Shown here: in pieces, positions 41,239-48,592 of the stretch
Layout: every line of letters begins with the position of its first letter
How positions within the stretch are numbered: the stretch's first letter is position 1
Origin: CAIQPV01 sp964480365
Lineage (GTDB): Bacteria > Pseudomonadota > Gammaproteobacteria > Burkholderiales > Gallionellaceae
NCBI GenBank assembly: GCA_964480365.1
Contig: CAYZPM010000009.1
Coordinates: 20,271 to 84,270 of the forward strand
Length of the DNA: 64,000 nt
Direction of reading: 5' to 3'
Translations under genes and position numbers: made by a program
The notes under the pieces: generated by a model
The model's input: the letters and a program-made list of their open reading frames with translations, nothing else
Database searches by the model: none
What the model was told of the DNA's origin: nothing

Positions 41239-41559
41239 ATGAATCCAGTTATCGAAAATTACGAGTTTCTTTCCACGCTTACCGGACAAATGTGTGCGGC
41301 TGCCGCGCAAGGCGAATGGGATCATCTGGTGAAGCTGGAAGGCCAATGCAGCCAGCGCGTGGCATCCATGAAAGCTCAGGATGCGGCGACCCCGATTGAC
41401 GAGAGCACACGGCTACGCAAAGTGGCATTGATCCGCAAAATTCTCGCTGACGACAAAGATATTCGCAATTACACCGAGCCGCAATTGGCGCGATTGCAGC
41501 ATCTCATACAAGGCACCAGGCAGGAACGTCGTCTGCTGGAAACCTATTTCAAACATTGA
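41239..41559 (+). CDS. fliT: Flagellar export chaperone FliT
   Basis: A 106-residue helical protein (VIENYEFLSTLTGQMCAAAA, QGEWDHLVKLEGQCSQRVAS, LARLQHLIQGTRQERRLLET) in the position of FliT directly after fliS. FliT is a FliD chaperone and in enterics inhibits FlhDC. Sequence conservation in this family is low, so context carries much of the assignment. AAGGAGG precedes the ATG. Confidence 0.82.
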   Translation: MNPVIENYEFLSTLTGQMCAAAAQGEWDHLVKLEGQCSQRVASMKAQDAATPIDESTRLRKVALIRKILADDKDIRNYTEPQLARLQHLIQGTRQERRLLETYFKH

Positions 41560-41754
41560 TTAACATGAAGCTCGCGCAGTGAGTTCTAGTCCCCTCGCGC
41601 GTTTGTGGGGAAACCAGCGCCTTGGCTATCTTTTTTGATGGACTAAATGGCTGGATGTATCATCAGAGGGGCAGTTCTTTGTAGAATGGGCGGGTTGCTT
41701 CGGTTTCGCCCGGGGTAAATTCCCCATCACAACGCCATAAGGTCTGGACCAGAC
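41560..41754. other. Intergenic region before fliK
   Basis: About 195 bases. Near its start CCCCTCGCGCG and the following TTTGTGGGG suggest a weak hairpin after fliT. I find no sigma-28 or clear sigma-54 promoter for fliK here. Confidence 0.4.
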
Positions 41755-43101
41755 ATGCTGCCTGTCAATCTCCTAAATGCGCTCAAGGAATATTCACTCG
41801 CTCAAAGTACGCTGACGGCAGCAACGACGGATGCCGTTGCAAAAACCGGGCAGCCTTTTGAGCTTGGACAGCAGCTCCAAGGCAGCGTACAAGCACAGGT
41901 CGCCCCCAATGTTTTTAAGGTAAACGTGTCCGGGCAGCTAGTCCAGATGCAACTTCCACCACCTATCCGTAGCGGCGACACAGTGGCTTTGCAGGTTATC
42001 GCCCTCCAGCCGCGCCTGACCTTCAGCATGGTTAACTCGGCAATTCCCCTTTCCACCCCTGAACAATTGGACGCTGCGGCACGGCTGCCGGTGGCGGATG
42101 CCGTTGCAAAAGCCGGGCAGCAGTTCGAGTTGGGGCAAAAGCTCCAAGGCAGCGTCCAAACACAGGTCGGCCCCAATTTATTCAAGGTGAGCGTGTCCGG
42201 ACAGCTTGTCCAGATGGAGCTGCCGCCATCCACCCGTCCCGGCGATACAGTGGCAGTGCAGGTCAGCGCCCTCCAACCGCGCCTGGCATTCAGCATGGTC
42301 AACTCGGCAAATCCCCTTGCCACCCCCGAAGAGTTGGGCGCTACGGCACGGATGCTGTCTTCCATGTCACAGCAAGCACCGGAAAAGGCTTTCGTTCGGG
42401 CGGCTCAAAGCGCGCCATTATGGGCGACGCCGCAACCCCCTGAAAGCAAACAGCTGGCGGGGTTGCTGCAAGAGGCTTTGAGTAGCAGTGGTCTTTTTTA
42501 TGAATCGCACCAAGCACAATGGCTGGGAGGTGCGCGCAGCACAGCCCAATTAATGATTGAACCGCAAAATCTGGCGCCGGAACAGGCCAAAGCAGTGACG
42601 GCAAATAACACCGCTAACAAGGCAGTGATGGCGAACGATAATACCAACCCTGCGGTGATTACTCGTAATGCTGCCGACACAAATGTGTCGAAGCAACTGA
42701 ACACATCCTCTCTGCCTGAAGGAGAAGCATTGGGAATCCCCGATCATTTGCAACCTTTGGTGCAACAGCAGCTCAATGCTTTAGAAACCAGGCAGATGAT
42801 GTGGCAGGGTAATGTATGGCCGGGACAGGACATGCAATGGGAAGTCCATGAACAGGCTGCGCAAACCCCATCCATGAAAGGGCAGCGGCAATGGGTCACC
42901 CAGATTCAACTGGATTTGCCTAATCTGGGCGCGGTCACGGCCACGTTGCGACTCAACAGCGCTGGGTTAAGCCTCAAACTGAACGCTGGCACGAGCCAAA
43001 CGCGCGCCGTGCTGGGTAGTGCCAGCACGCAACTGGTTTCCGCTCTGTCGGATGCCGGCATCCCCGTGCTCAGCACCCAAGTCACCAACGAGCAGCCATG
43101 A
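41755..43101 (+). CDS. fliK: Flagellar hook-length control protein FliK with duplicated N-terminal unit
   Basis: FliK measures hook length and switches export specificity. The 448-residue protein ends with the Flg_hook domain (WVTQIQLDLPNLGAVTATLR, LNSAGLSLKLNAGTSQTRAV). Its N-terminal region contains two tandem copies of an 89-residue unit (residues about 26-114 and 115-203), each with FELGQ-x-LQGSVQ, KVxVSGQLVQM and ALQPRL-x-FSMVNSA. A Thr/Asn-rich linker joins them to the C-terminal domain. The stop overlaps the FlhB-like gene by four bases. Because the N-terminus acts as a ruler in known FliK proteins, the duplication may set hook length. Confidence 0.82.
   Translation: MLPVNLLNALKEYSLAQSTLTAATTDAVAKTGQPFELGQQLQGSVQAQVAPNVFKVNVSGQLVQMQLPPPIRSGDTVALQVIALQPRLTFSMVNSAIPLSTPEQLDAAARLPVADAVAKAGQQFELGQKLQGSVQTQVGPNLFKVSVSGQLVQMELPPSTRPGDTVAVQVSALQPRLAFSMVNSANPLATPEELGATARMLSSMSQQAPEKAFVRAAQSAPLWATPQPPESKQLAGLLQEALSSSGLFYESHQAQWLGGARSTAQLMIEPQNLAPEQAKAVTANNTANKAVMANDNTNPAVITRNAADTNVSKQLNTSSLPEGEALGIPDHLQPLVQQQLNALETRQMMWQGNVWPGQDMQWEVHEQAAQTPSMKGQRQWVTQIQLDLPNLGAVTATLRLNSAGLSLKLNAGTSQTRAVLGSASTQLVSALSDAGIPVLSTQVTNEQP
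41830..42363 (+). repeat. Two-copy 267-bp tandem repeat within fliK
   Basis: GATGCCGTTGCAAAA starts both units, at 41830 and 42097, giving a period of exactly 267 bases (89 codons). The copies are highly similar throughout, with scattered substitutions and no indels, which points to a fairly recent in-frame duplication. Confidence 0.85.
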
Positions 43102-43403
43102 CAACGCCTAATAAGCGCCAAATGGCGGTTGCGCTGGCTTATCGCAGCCACGATGCTGCCCCCAGAGTGGTGGCGCAGGGGCGCGGAATGATCGCGCAGG
43201 CCATCATCGAACGCGCAAGGGCGCACGGTGTATATGTGCATGAGTCGGAGGAACTGGTAGGGCTTCTGATGCAGGTTGAGTTGGATCAACACATTCCGCC
43301 ACAGCTTTATATGGCCGTGGCGGAACTGCTTGCTTGGCTATACCGTCTGGAGCATGGTGAATCTCCTGTTAATTCGAATATGGTGCGAGAAAAATATCGG
43401 TAG
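43098..43403 (+). CDS. FlhB C-terminal-like export switch protein
   Basis: A 101-residue protein matching only the cytoplasmic C-terminal domain of FlhB/YscU: MAVALAYRSHDAAPRVVAQG, RGMIAQAIIERARAHGVYVH and QVELDQHIPPQLYMAVAELL. The membrane domain and the NPTH autocleavage motif are absent. Such stand-alone proteins (often called FhlB or FlhX) are found beside fliK and can substitute for the FlhB C-terminal domain in some bacteria. The start overlaps the fliK stop (ATGA). Confidence 0.85.
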   Translation: MTTPNKRQMAVALAYRSHDAAPRVVAQGRGMIAQAIIERARAHGVYVHESEELVGLLMQVELDQHIPPQLYMAVAELLAWLYRLEHGESPVNSNMVREKYR

Positions 43404-43442
43404 AATAGAAACTATCAATTTAAACTTGGCCCCGAGTACGGC

Positions 43443-44210
43443 ATGTCCCATAAACAAGTAGCATTGAGAATAGAGCGTTTTTATGACGACGAAGATCTTG
43501 AATTTCGTGTCAAGTCAAAAAGGGAAATGCTGTTTATTCTGCAAAGTATTGCGGATCAAGGTACACGTGTCGCCCTGTTTTACGGCAGGGGGCAGTCTTA
43601 CATCCCGACCACTCTGATGGGCGCCAACGAACATGGCATGTGGCTGGATGTCGGTCCATTTCCCCCGGAAAACAAACAGCTTTTGCTTAGCGACAAAATT
43701 ACTTTTGTCAGTATGCATCAGCATGTAAAGATTCAATTCGTGGCACACGATATCGAGAACGACTTGTTTGAGAACAACGAGGCGTTTTTTATGGAGTTGC
43801 CCGATTACCTGTTGCGCATACAGCGGCGAGAGTTTTATCGCTCAACCATCCCGGCTTCCGCTCTCGTCAGGTGCATTATTCCTATTCAGCCGGAAAACCC
43901 GGACGATCCGGTAGTCATGCGTGCGGTGCCTCTCGTGGATATAAGCGGCGGCGGTATTGGTCTGATGTGCGGGGAGTATGAGACTACATTGCTGCCGGAA
44001 AAAATCTTCCCAAATTGCCAGATTTCGATACCGGATGTCGGCATCCTGACGGTCACTATCGAGGTGCGAAACGGTATTAACTTCACCACGCCCAACGAGG
44101 TCGTTCGTAAGCGCGTGGGCTGCCGTTTCATCCACCTTGATAACCAGATGAACATACTGCTGCAACAGTACATTACCCGCCTGCAAAGTGAAAGCCTGGT
44201 TAGACCGTAG
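43443..44210 (+). CDS. YcgR-type flagellar brake PilZ protein, copy 1
   Basis: A 255-residue protein with an N-terminal YcgR domain (residues about 10-120, FRVKSKREMLFILQSIADQG) and a C-terminal PilZ domain. The c-di-GMP-binding motifs are intact: RREFYR at about 128 and VDISGGGIG. YcgR binds c-di-GMP and slows the flagellar motor through MotA/FliG. It follows the fliK-flhB-like pair by 39 bases. A paralogue is encoded at 44573. Confidence 0.9.
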   Translation: MSHKQVALRIERFYDDEDLEFRVKSKREMLFILQSIADQGTRVALFYGRGQSYIPTTLMGANEHGMWLDVGPFPPENKQLLLSDKITFVSMHQHVKIQFVAHDIENDLFENNEAFFMELPDYLLRIQRREFYRSTIPASALVRCIIPIQPENPDDPVVMRAVPLVDISGGGIGLMCGEYETTLLPEKIFPNCQISIPDVGILTVTIEVRNGINFTTPNEVVRKRVGCRFIHLDNQMNILLQQYITRLQSESLVRP

Positions 44211-44548
44211 CAACTCTACTGTTTATGGTAAGGGAAATTCCCGCTAACCTGCCTGCGTGTGTTGTTGGGGCTGTGTCAATCCCGTCCAGCCTTTGGCTGG
44301 TTACGGATTGCCTGACTTTGTTATTAGCCCCTTACAACCACGGCGTACCCCTTGTGGGTGTGCTTAGCTGGTGTCGTTTGCCAGCTTAGCCGATTGGCTA
44401 TGCAAAGCTAATTCCGGCATCCCTAAACGAAAACGTCTGTAAAATAAGGGACGTTAACCAGCGGTTTATGCCACCGAATTTTGCGAGTTGGGCATAAAGC
44501 GCCCAAACCTGCGAATCCTATTTGGTGACTTAGCCGAATGGCTATGCA
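44211..44548. other. Intergenic region between the PilZ paralogues
   Basis: 338 bases without a gene. It contains the first copy of the direct repeat described at 44385-44560, short hairpin-like GC blocks (CCAGCCTTTGGCTGG), and no clear promoter. It probably arose in the duplication that made the second PilZ gene. Confidence 0.5.
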
Positions 44549-44560
44549 ATGCTGATTCGG
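44385..44560 (+). repeat. Direct repeat flanking the second PilZ gene start
   Basis: CTTAGCCGATTGGCTATGCA (44385-44417) recurs as CTTAGCCGAATGGCTATGCA (44529-44560), each about 32 bases with a few changes; both contain the inverted pair TAGCC/GGCTA. The second copy ends inside the region before the second PilZ start at 44573. Confidence 0.75.
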
Positions 44561-44572
44561 ATTAAGAGCGAC

Positions 44573-45355
44573 ATGATTAAAAGCAGAGAAGTCCCGTTAA
44601 AAATCGAATTGTTCTCTGACGGGGAAGATAACGAATTCAGGGTTCGCACGGACAGAGAAATTCGATCTATTCTGAATGGCATCGCGCAAGATGGCGCACG
44701 CGCGGCTTTGTACTATGGCGAGGGAAATAATTTTCTCCTGACCACGGTGCTCAAAGTTAACGAGCAAGGTATATGGCTGGATGTCGGTTCAATAGAGACG
44801 GATAACCAGCGCGTCCTGCGCAGCAATAAAATCATCTTCATCAGTTCGCGCCATCAGGTGAAGATACAGTTTGTGGCGAACCGCATCGAAAATGTGTTGT
44901 TGGAAAACCGCGCGGCGTTTTTCTTGCACTTGCCCGATAGCCTGTTGCGCATTCAACGACGCGAATATTTTCGCTTGACTGCGCCGGTCAGCAACCCGCT
45001 CAAGTGTATCATTCCAGTTTTTCCACCCATCACCTTGGTCGAGCCGGACACACATATTGCCAGGCGCGAAGTAACTATCATGGATATCAGTGGAGGAGGC
45101 ATAGCGCTGGTGTGCGAAGCGCATGACACGGAATTGCAACCCGGAGCAATCTATGAGGATTGCAGAATCTCCCTGCCGGATATTGGCACCATAAGTGTCA
45201 CCGTGAAAGTAAAAAACTCTTTTGAAGTCACCCTGCGTAATGGGCAGATCAGCAAACGTGCGGGCTGTGAATTTGTGCATCTGGGCGGCGAGGCCTCCAC
45301 CTTATTGCAACGCTATGTTGTTCAACTGCAAAGTGAAACCTTGGTAAAAACTTAA
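44573..45355 (+). CDS. YcgR-type flagellar brake PilZ protein, copy 2
   Basis: A 260-residue paralogue of the protein at 43443, with the same YcgR-PilZ layout. The c-di-GMP motifs are RREYFR and MDISGGGIA. The start at 44573 has a weak AAGAG five bases upstream; an in-frame ATG at 44549 lies in the direct repeat. It converges on the methyltransferase gene, sharing four bases at the stop codons. Confidence 0.87.
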   Translation: MIKSREVPLKIELFSDGEDNEFRVRTDREIRSILNGIAQDGARAALYYGEGNNFLLTTVLKVNEQGIWLDVGSIETDNQRVLRSNKIIFISSRHQVKIQFVANRIENVLLENRAAFFLHLPDSLLRIQRREYFRLTAPVSNPLKCIIPVFPPITLVEPDTHIARREVTIMDISGGGIALVCEAHDTELQPGAIYEDCRISLPDIGTISVTVKVKNSFEVTLRNGQISKRAGCEFVHLGGEASTLLQRYVVQLQSETLVKT

Positions 45356-46299
45356 GCCCAGACTAGCGTAGCGTTCATGTTTCTCTCCAGCGACCGTAGC
45401 GACCCGCCCGCAAAATAGCGGAAAGTCACTTTAAGCACGTCACCCGCTCTGGCTTCCATAGGAGCACTCAAAGGCAGCACAAGATAGTCGATAAACCAAT
45501 CTATGGTGGTGGCTTGCTCATGCATCACCGCCAGAATGTTCTTGGTGATGAAGCGCAGGGCATTCACGACACCATCCGACTCCAGAACGAAGGCGCCCTC
45601 CCACTGAATTTCAAGTGCCGTAGGTTGAGACAAATCCAGAGTAGTGTAGACCGCTGGTGCAGCGAGTTCTGTTGTTCCGGCTTGGGGCACATGCGCCCGC
45701 TGGAACTGAATGATAGGCGCATGAAAACCGAAAAAGTCGTAAACCTGCTGTAGCGGTTGAACCGCCATGATAATGGCGGCAGGAATAAAGACCGGCTGTT
45801 TGCCGCCGAAGTGGCGCTGGTAGCGCTCCTTGAATGCCTCAATTACTTCTACCTGTTTTTCTCTGAGCATTGCGCTGTGGATCATTTCACAGATCACTAC
45901 ATCCACAGGCTCGGGTGGCAAATATTCGAAAGCGTCCGCATGAATCACTTCTACTTTATATCCATCAGGATTGAGAGCCAACAAGCGGCGCGACTCTGCC
46001 ACCAAATCAGGATTGAACTCGACGCACCAAACTTTGCTCGCTTTCGATGCTGCAAGGCATGAGAGTACCCCCGTTCCTCCGCCCAGTTCCAACACCTTGG
46101 CTCCATCGAAAACGGTATAGTCAATAGCAGCCTTGAAGGCGCCCATGCGATTTCCGTCCATCAACATGTTGTGATGGTAGTGCAACGGAATGAATTGGCC
46201 TAAATAGTGATCTTCAGTTCTATCTTCCCCCAGCGGAGCATGGATATCTTCTGTCGGGGGAACAATTGTCTCGGAGAATTGATTTGCCATTCCGGTCAT
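45352..46299 (-). CDS. PRMT-like class I SAM methyltransferase
   Basis: A 315-residue SAM-dependent methyltransferase. LGQFIPLHYHHNMLMDGNRM precedes the motif-I segment AKVLELGGGTGVLSCLAASK and the acidic loop CVEFNPDL. VDVVICEMIHSAMLREKQVE resembles the double-E-like loop of protein arginine methyltransferases, and the following beta-barrel-like C-terminus (VFIPAAIIMAVQPLQQVYDF) also fits that family. GAGAGG lies before the ATG. It lies between flagellar genes and the glycosylation island, so a protein or sugar target is possible. Confidence 0.75.
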   Translation of the reverse strand: MTGMANQFSETIVPPTEDIHAPLGEDRTEDHYLGQFIPLHYHHNMLMDGNRMGAFKAAIDYTVFDGAKVLELGGGTGVLSCLAASKASKVWCVEFNPDLVAESRRLLALNPDGYKVEVIHADAFEYLPPEPVDVVICEMIHSAMLREKQVEVIEAFKERYQRHFGGKQPVFIPAAIIMAVQPLQQVYDFFGFHAPIIQFQRAHVPQAGTTELAAPAVYTTLDLSQPTALEIQWEGAFVLESDGVVNALRFITKNILAVMHEQATTIDWFIDYLVLPLSAPMEARAGDVLKVTFRYFAGGSLRSLERNMNATLVWA

Positions 46300-46549
46300 A
46301 TCAAGCGACCTCTCGCTTTATTAGTCATCGGCATACGGAATCATGGAAAGCGCTCCGAGCGCATATTCGGTAGCAATAATCCAAAAAACATGGCTATGCC
46401 ACTGCTTGTCACGCAGAAATGAGATCACTTAACCCGAATCCGCCGCCGTCTTGAACTACATCGGCAATTTCAGCAAGTTCTTTAAAATCCGGGCAATTTG
46501 TCTGTCTATCCGTCCATTTGGTTGCTATTTTTTGGGATAAACTGTCAGC
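46300..46549. other. Intergenic region heading the glycosylation island
   Basis: 250 bases between divergent genes. It should hold the promoter of the long plus-strand run starting at 46550 and that of the methyltransferase gene. No sigma-28 box or obvious operator was recognised. Confidence 0.4.
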
Positions 46550-48586
46550 ATGACAAGCGCCGACTCACAGCAGCAAACTGCCAAAATGACCACTGATCAA
46601 TCTCTCCTTCAAGCCCTAGCTCACCATCAGGCTGGCCAGCTACAAGAAGCTGGTGAGATATATCGTATCATCCTGCAAACTCAGCCGAATCATCCTGAGG
46701 TGAACCACAATATGGGGGTTTTAGCGGTGCAGATGAAACAACCCGCTGCCAGTTTGCCCTATTTTGTGGCAGCACTAAATGCCGACCCCGCACGCAGGCA
46801 ATACTGGTTGAATTATATCGATGCACTGTTGCAGGTCGGGCAATTGGAAGATGCACGGCAGGTGTTGGTACTTGCCCGGCAACATGGTTTGGAGGGGGAT
46901 GAGGTAGATGCTTTAGCGGTGCGTTTGGAAGGGAATGCGCAGGTCGCGGCGCAACTAAATGCAGAATCTCAGCAAGACATCAAGAAATCGCCATTCGTCC
47001 CGCAAAACAGCAAGAATAATCCCAGCACTAAAGAGATCAATGCATTGGTGGCGTTATTCACCGATAAGCGGCTTGCAGAAGCAGTTGCCCTCGCTCAAGC
47101 GATGACGGTGCGCTTCCCTCAACACGAGTTTGGCTGGATGGCGTTGGGCGGGGCGTTCAAGCAGATGGGACGGAGTGCGGATGCTCTGGCACCTATGCAA
47201 AAAGCAGCAGCGCTGCTGCCGGGTGACGTCGAGGCGCATTTCAATCTGGGCGTCACCTTTCAAGAGTTGGGGTGCCTGGACGAGGCCGAGGCCAGTTATC
47301 GACGGGCGCTACAGATCAGCCCGGATTACGTTGCTGCGCACTGCAACCTGGGCAACATTCTCAAGGATATGAACCGGTTGGACGAAGCCGAGGCCAGCTA
47401 CCGGAGGGCGTTACAGATCAAGCCGGATCTCGCCGAGGCGTTCAGCAATCTGGGGCTTACCCTCAGGGATATGGGGCGCATGGACGAGGCCGAGGAGAGC
47501 TTTCGCCGGGCGCTACAGATCAACCCGAATATCGCTGAGACGCACAGCAACCTAGGCATCACCCTCAGGGAAATGGGGCGTCTGGATGAAGCTGAAAAGA
47601 GCTTACGCCGGGCGCTGGAGATCAAGCCAGATTTTGCTGAATTACATTACAACCTGGGATTTACCTTGTTACTGTCGGGAAGGTTTTCTGAAGGTTGGCA
47701 TGAATATGAATACCGCTGGGAAGGGAGCACGCCGAAGCATCTGCGCCCCGCCACTCCCCTATCCCAATGGACAGGTCAAATCGCTTTGCCCGGTGACCGC
47801 CTGTTGATTTTTACAGAACAAGGAATGGGTGACAAGCTCCAGTTTTCGCGCTACCTGTCACTGGTAGAGAATCACTTTGTGGCTGGTGTAAGCATCGTTG
47901 TTGATCGCCCGCTGCTGGCATTGTTCCGCCGCTCGTTTCCCAAGGTCGAAGTCCTGGATGCCGTCCCCGCCGATCAGTCTGCCTGGCGGTGGCAGTGTCC
48001 ATTGCTTTCTCTGCCGCTGGCGTTTGGCACTACGCTAGAAACCATACCAAAACATGTTCCTTATCTTGTTCCCAATCCCACGCGAGTCAGTTACTGGCGA
48101 TCCAAAATCGCCGCACTTGATTTGCCAGCCTCTACGCGCAAGATCGGCGTGGTATGGAAAGCCGGAAAGATCATGAAAATTGCTCACCTTAAAGGACTTC
48201 CTCTGGAGCATCTGGCACCTTTGCTGGATATGCCCGATTGCACTTGGTTCAGCCTGCAAAAAGAGCCGGATCCGGACAGGATGCCGTGGGTATCCTCGGG
48301 CAAACTTATAGACTGGGCTGATGAATTCAGCGATTTCGACGAAACTGCCGCGCTGCTGATGAATCTGGATCTGATTGTTTCAGTGGATACGTCCGTGGCA
48401 CACCTGGCTGGCGGATTGGGACGACAGACATGGCTTCTCAACCGCCATGCCAGCGACTGGCGCTGGATGCAAGACCGTGAAGACAGCCCGTGGTATCCCA
48501 CGATACGCATATTCACACAAAAAATAGCTGGGGACTGGGATGAGGTAGTGAGACGAGTGTCTTCTGCAATTTTTGAATGGAAATAA
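46550..48586 (+). CDS. TPR protein with GT9-like C-terminal glycosyltransferase domain
   Basis: A 678-residue protein. The N-terminal region (ALAHHQAGQLQEAGEIYRII, HNMGVLAVQMKQPAASLPYF) is shared with the OGT-like proteins downstream. A linker follows, then five 34-residue TPRs (consensus AHxNLGxxLxxxGRLDEAEA). Residues about 400-678 resemble GT9/heptosyltransferase-like domains: LLIFTEQGMGDKLQFSRYL, KIGVVWKAGK and LDLIVSVDTSVAHLAGGLGR. No signal peptide is present, so it acts in the cytoplasm. Substrate and acceptor are unknown; location after the flagellar genes suggests protein or surface-polymer glycosylation. Confidence 0.83.
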   Translation: MTSADSQQQTAKMTTDQSLLQALAHHQAGQLQEAGEIYRIILQTQPNHPEVNHNMGVLAVQMKQPAASLPYFVAALNADPARRQYWLNYIDALLQVGQLEDARQVLVLARQHGLEGDEVDALAVRLEGNAQVAAQLNAESQQDIKKSPFVPQNSKNNPSTKEINALVALFTDKRLAEAVALAQAMTVRFPQHEFGWMALGGAFKQMGRSADALAPMQKAAALLPGDVEAHFNLGVTFQELGCLDEAEASYRRALQISPDYVAAHCNLGNILKDMNRLDEAEASYRRALQIKPDLAEAFSNLGLTLRDMGRMDEAEESFRRALQINPNIAETHSNLGITLREMGRLDEAEKSLRRALEIKPDFAELHYNLGFTLLLSGRFSEGWHEYEYRWEGSTPKHLRPATPLSQWTGQIALPGDRLLIFTEQGMGDKLQFSRYLSLVENHFVAGVSIVVDRPLLALFRRSFPKVEVLDAVPADQSAWRWQCPLLSLPLAFGTTLETIPKHVPYLVPNPTRVSYWRSKIAALDLPASTRKIGVVWKAGKIMKIAHLKGLPLEHLAPLLDMPDCTWFSLQKEPDPDRMPWVSSGKLIDWADEFSDFDETAALLMNLDLIVSVDTSVAHLAGGLGRQTWLLNRHASDWRWMQDREDSPWYPTIRIFTQKIAGDWDEVVRRVSSAIFEWK

Positions 48587-48592
48587 TTGTTA

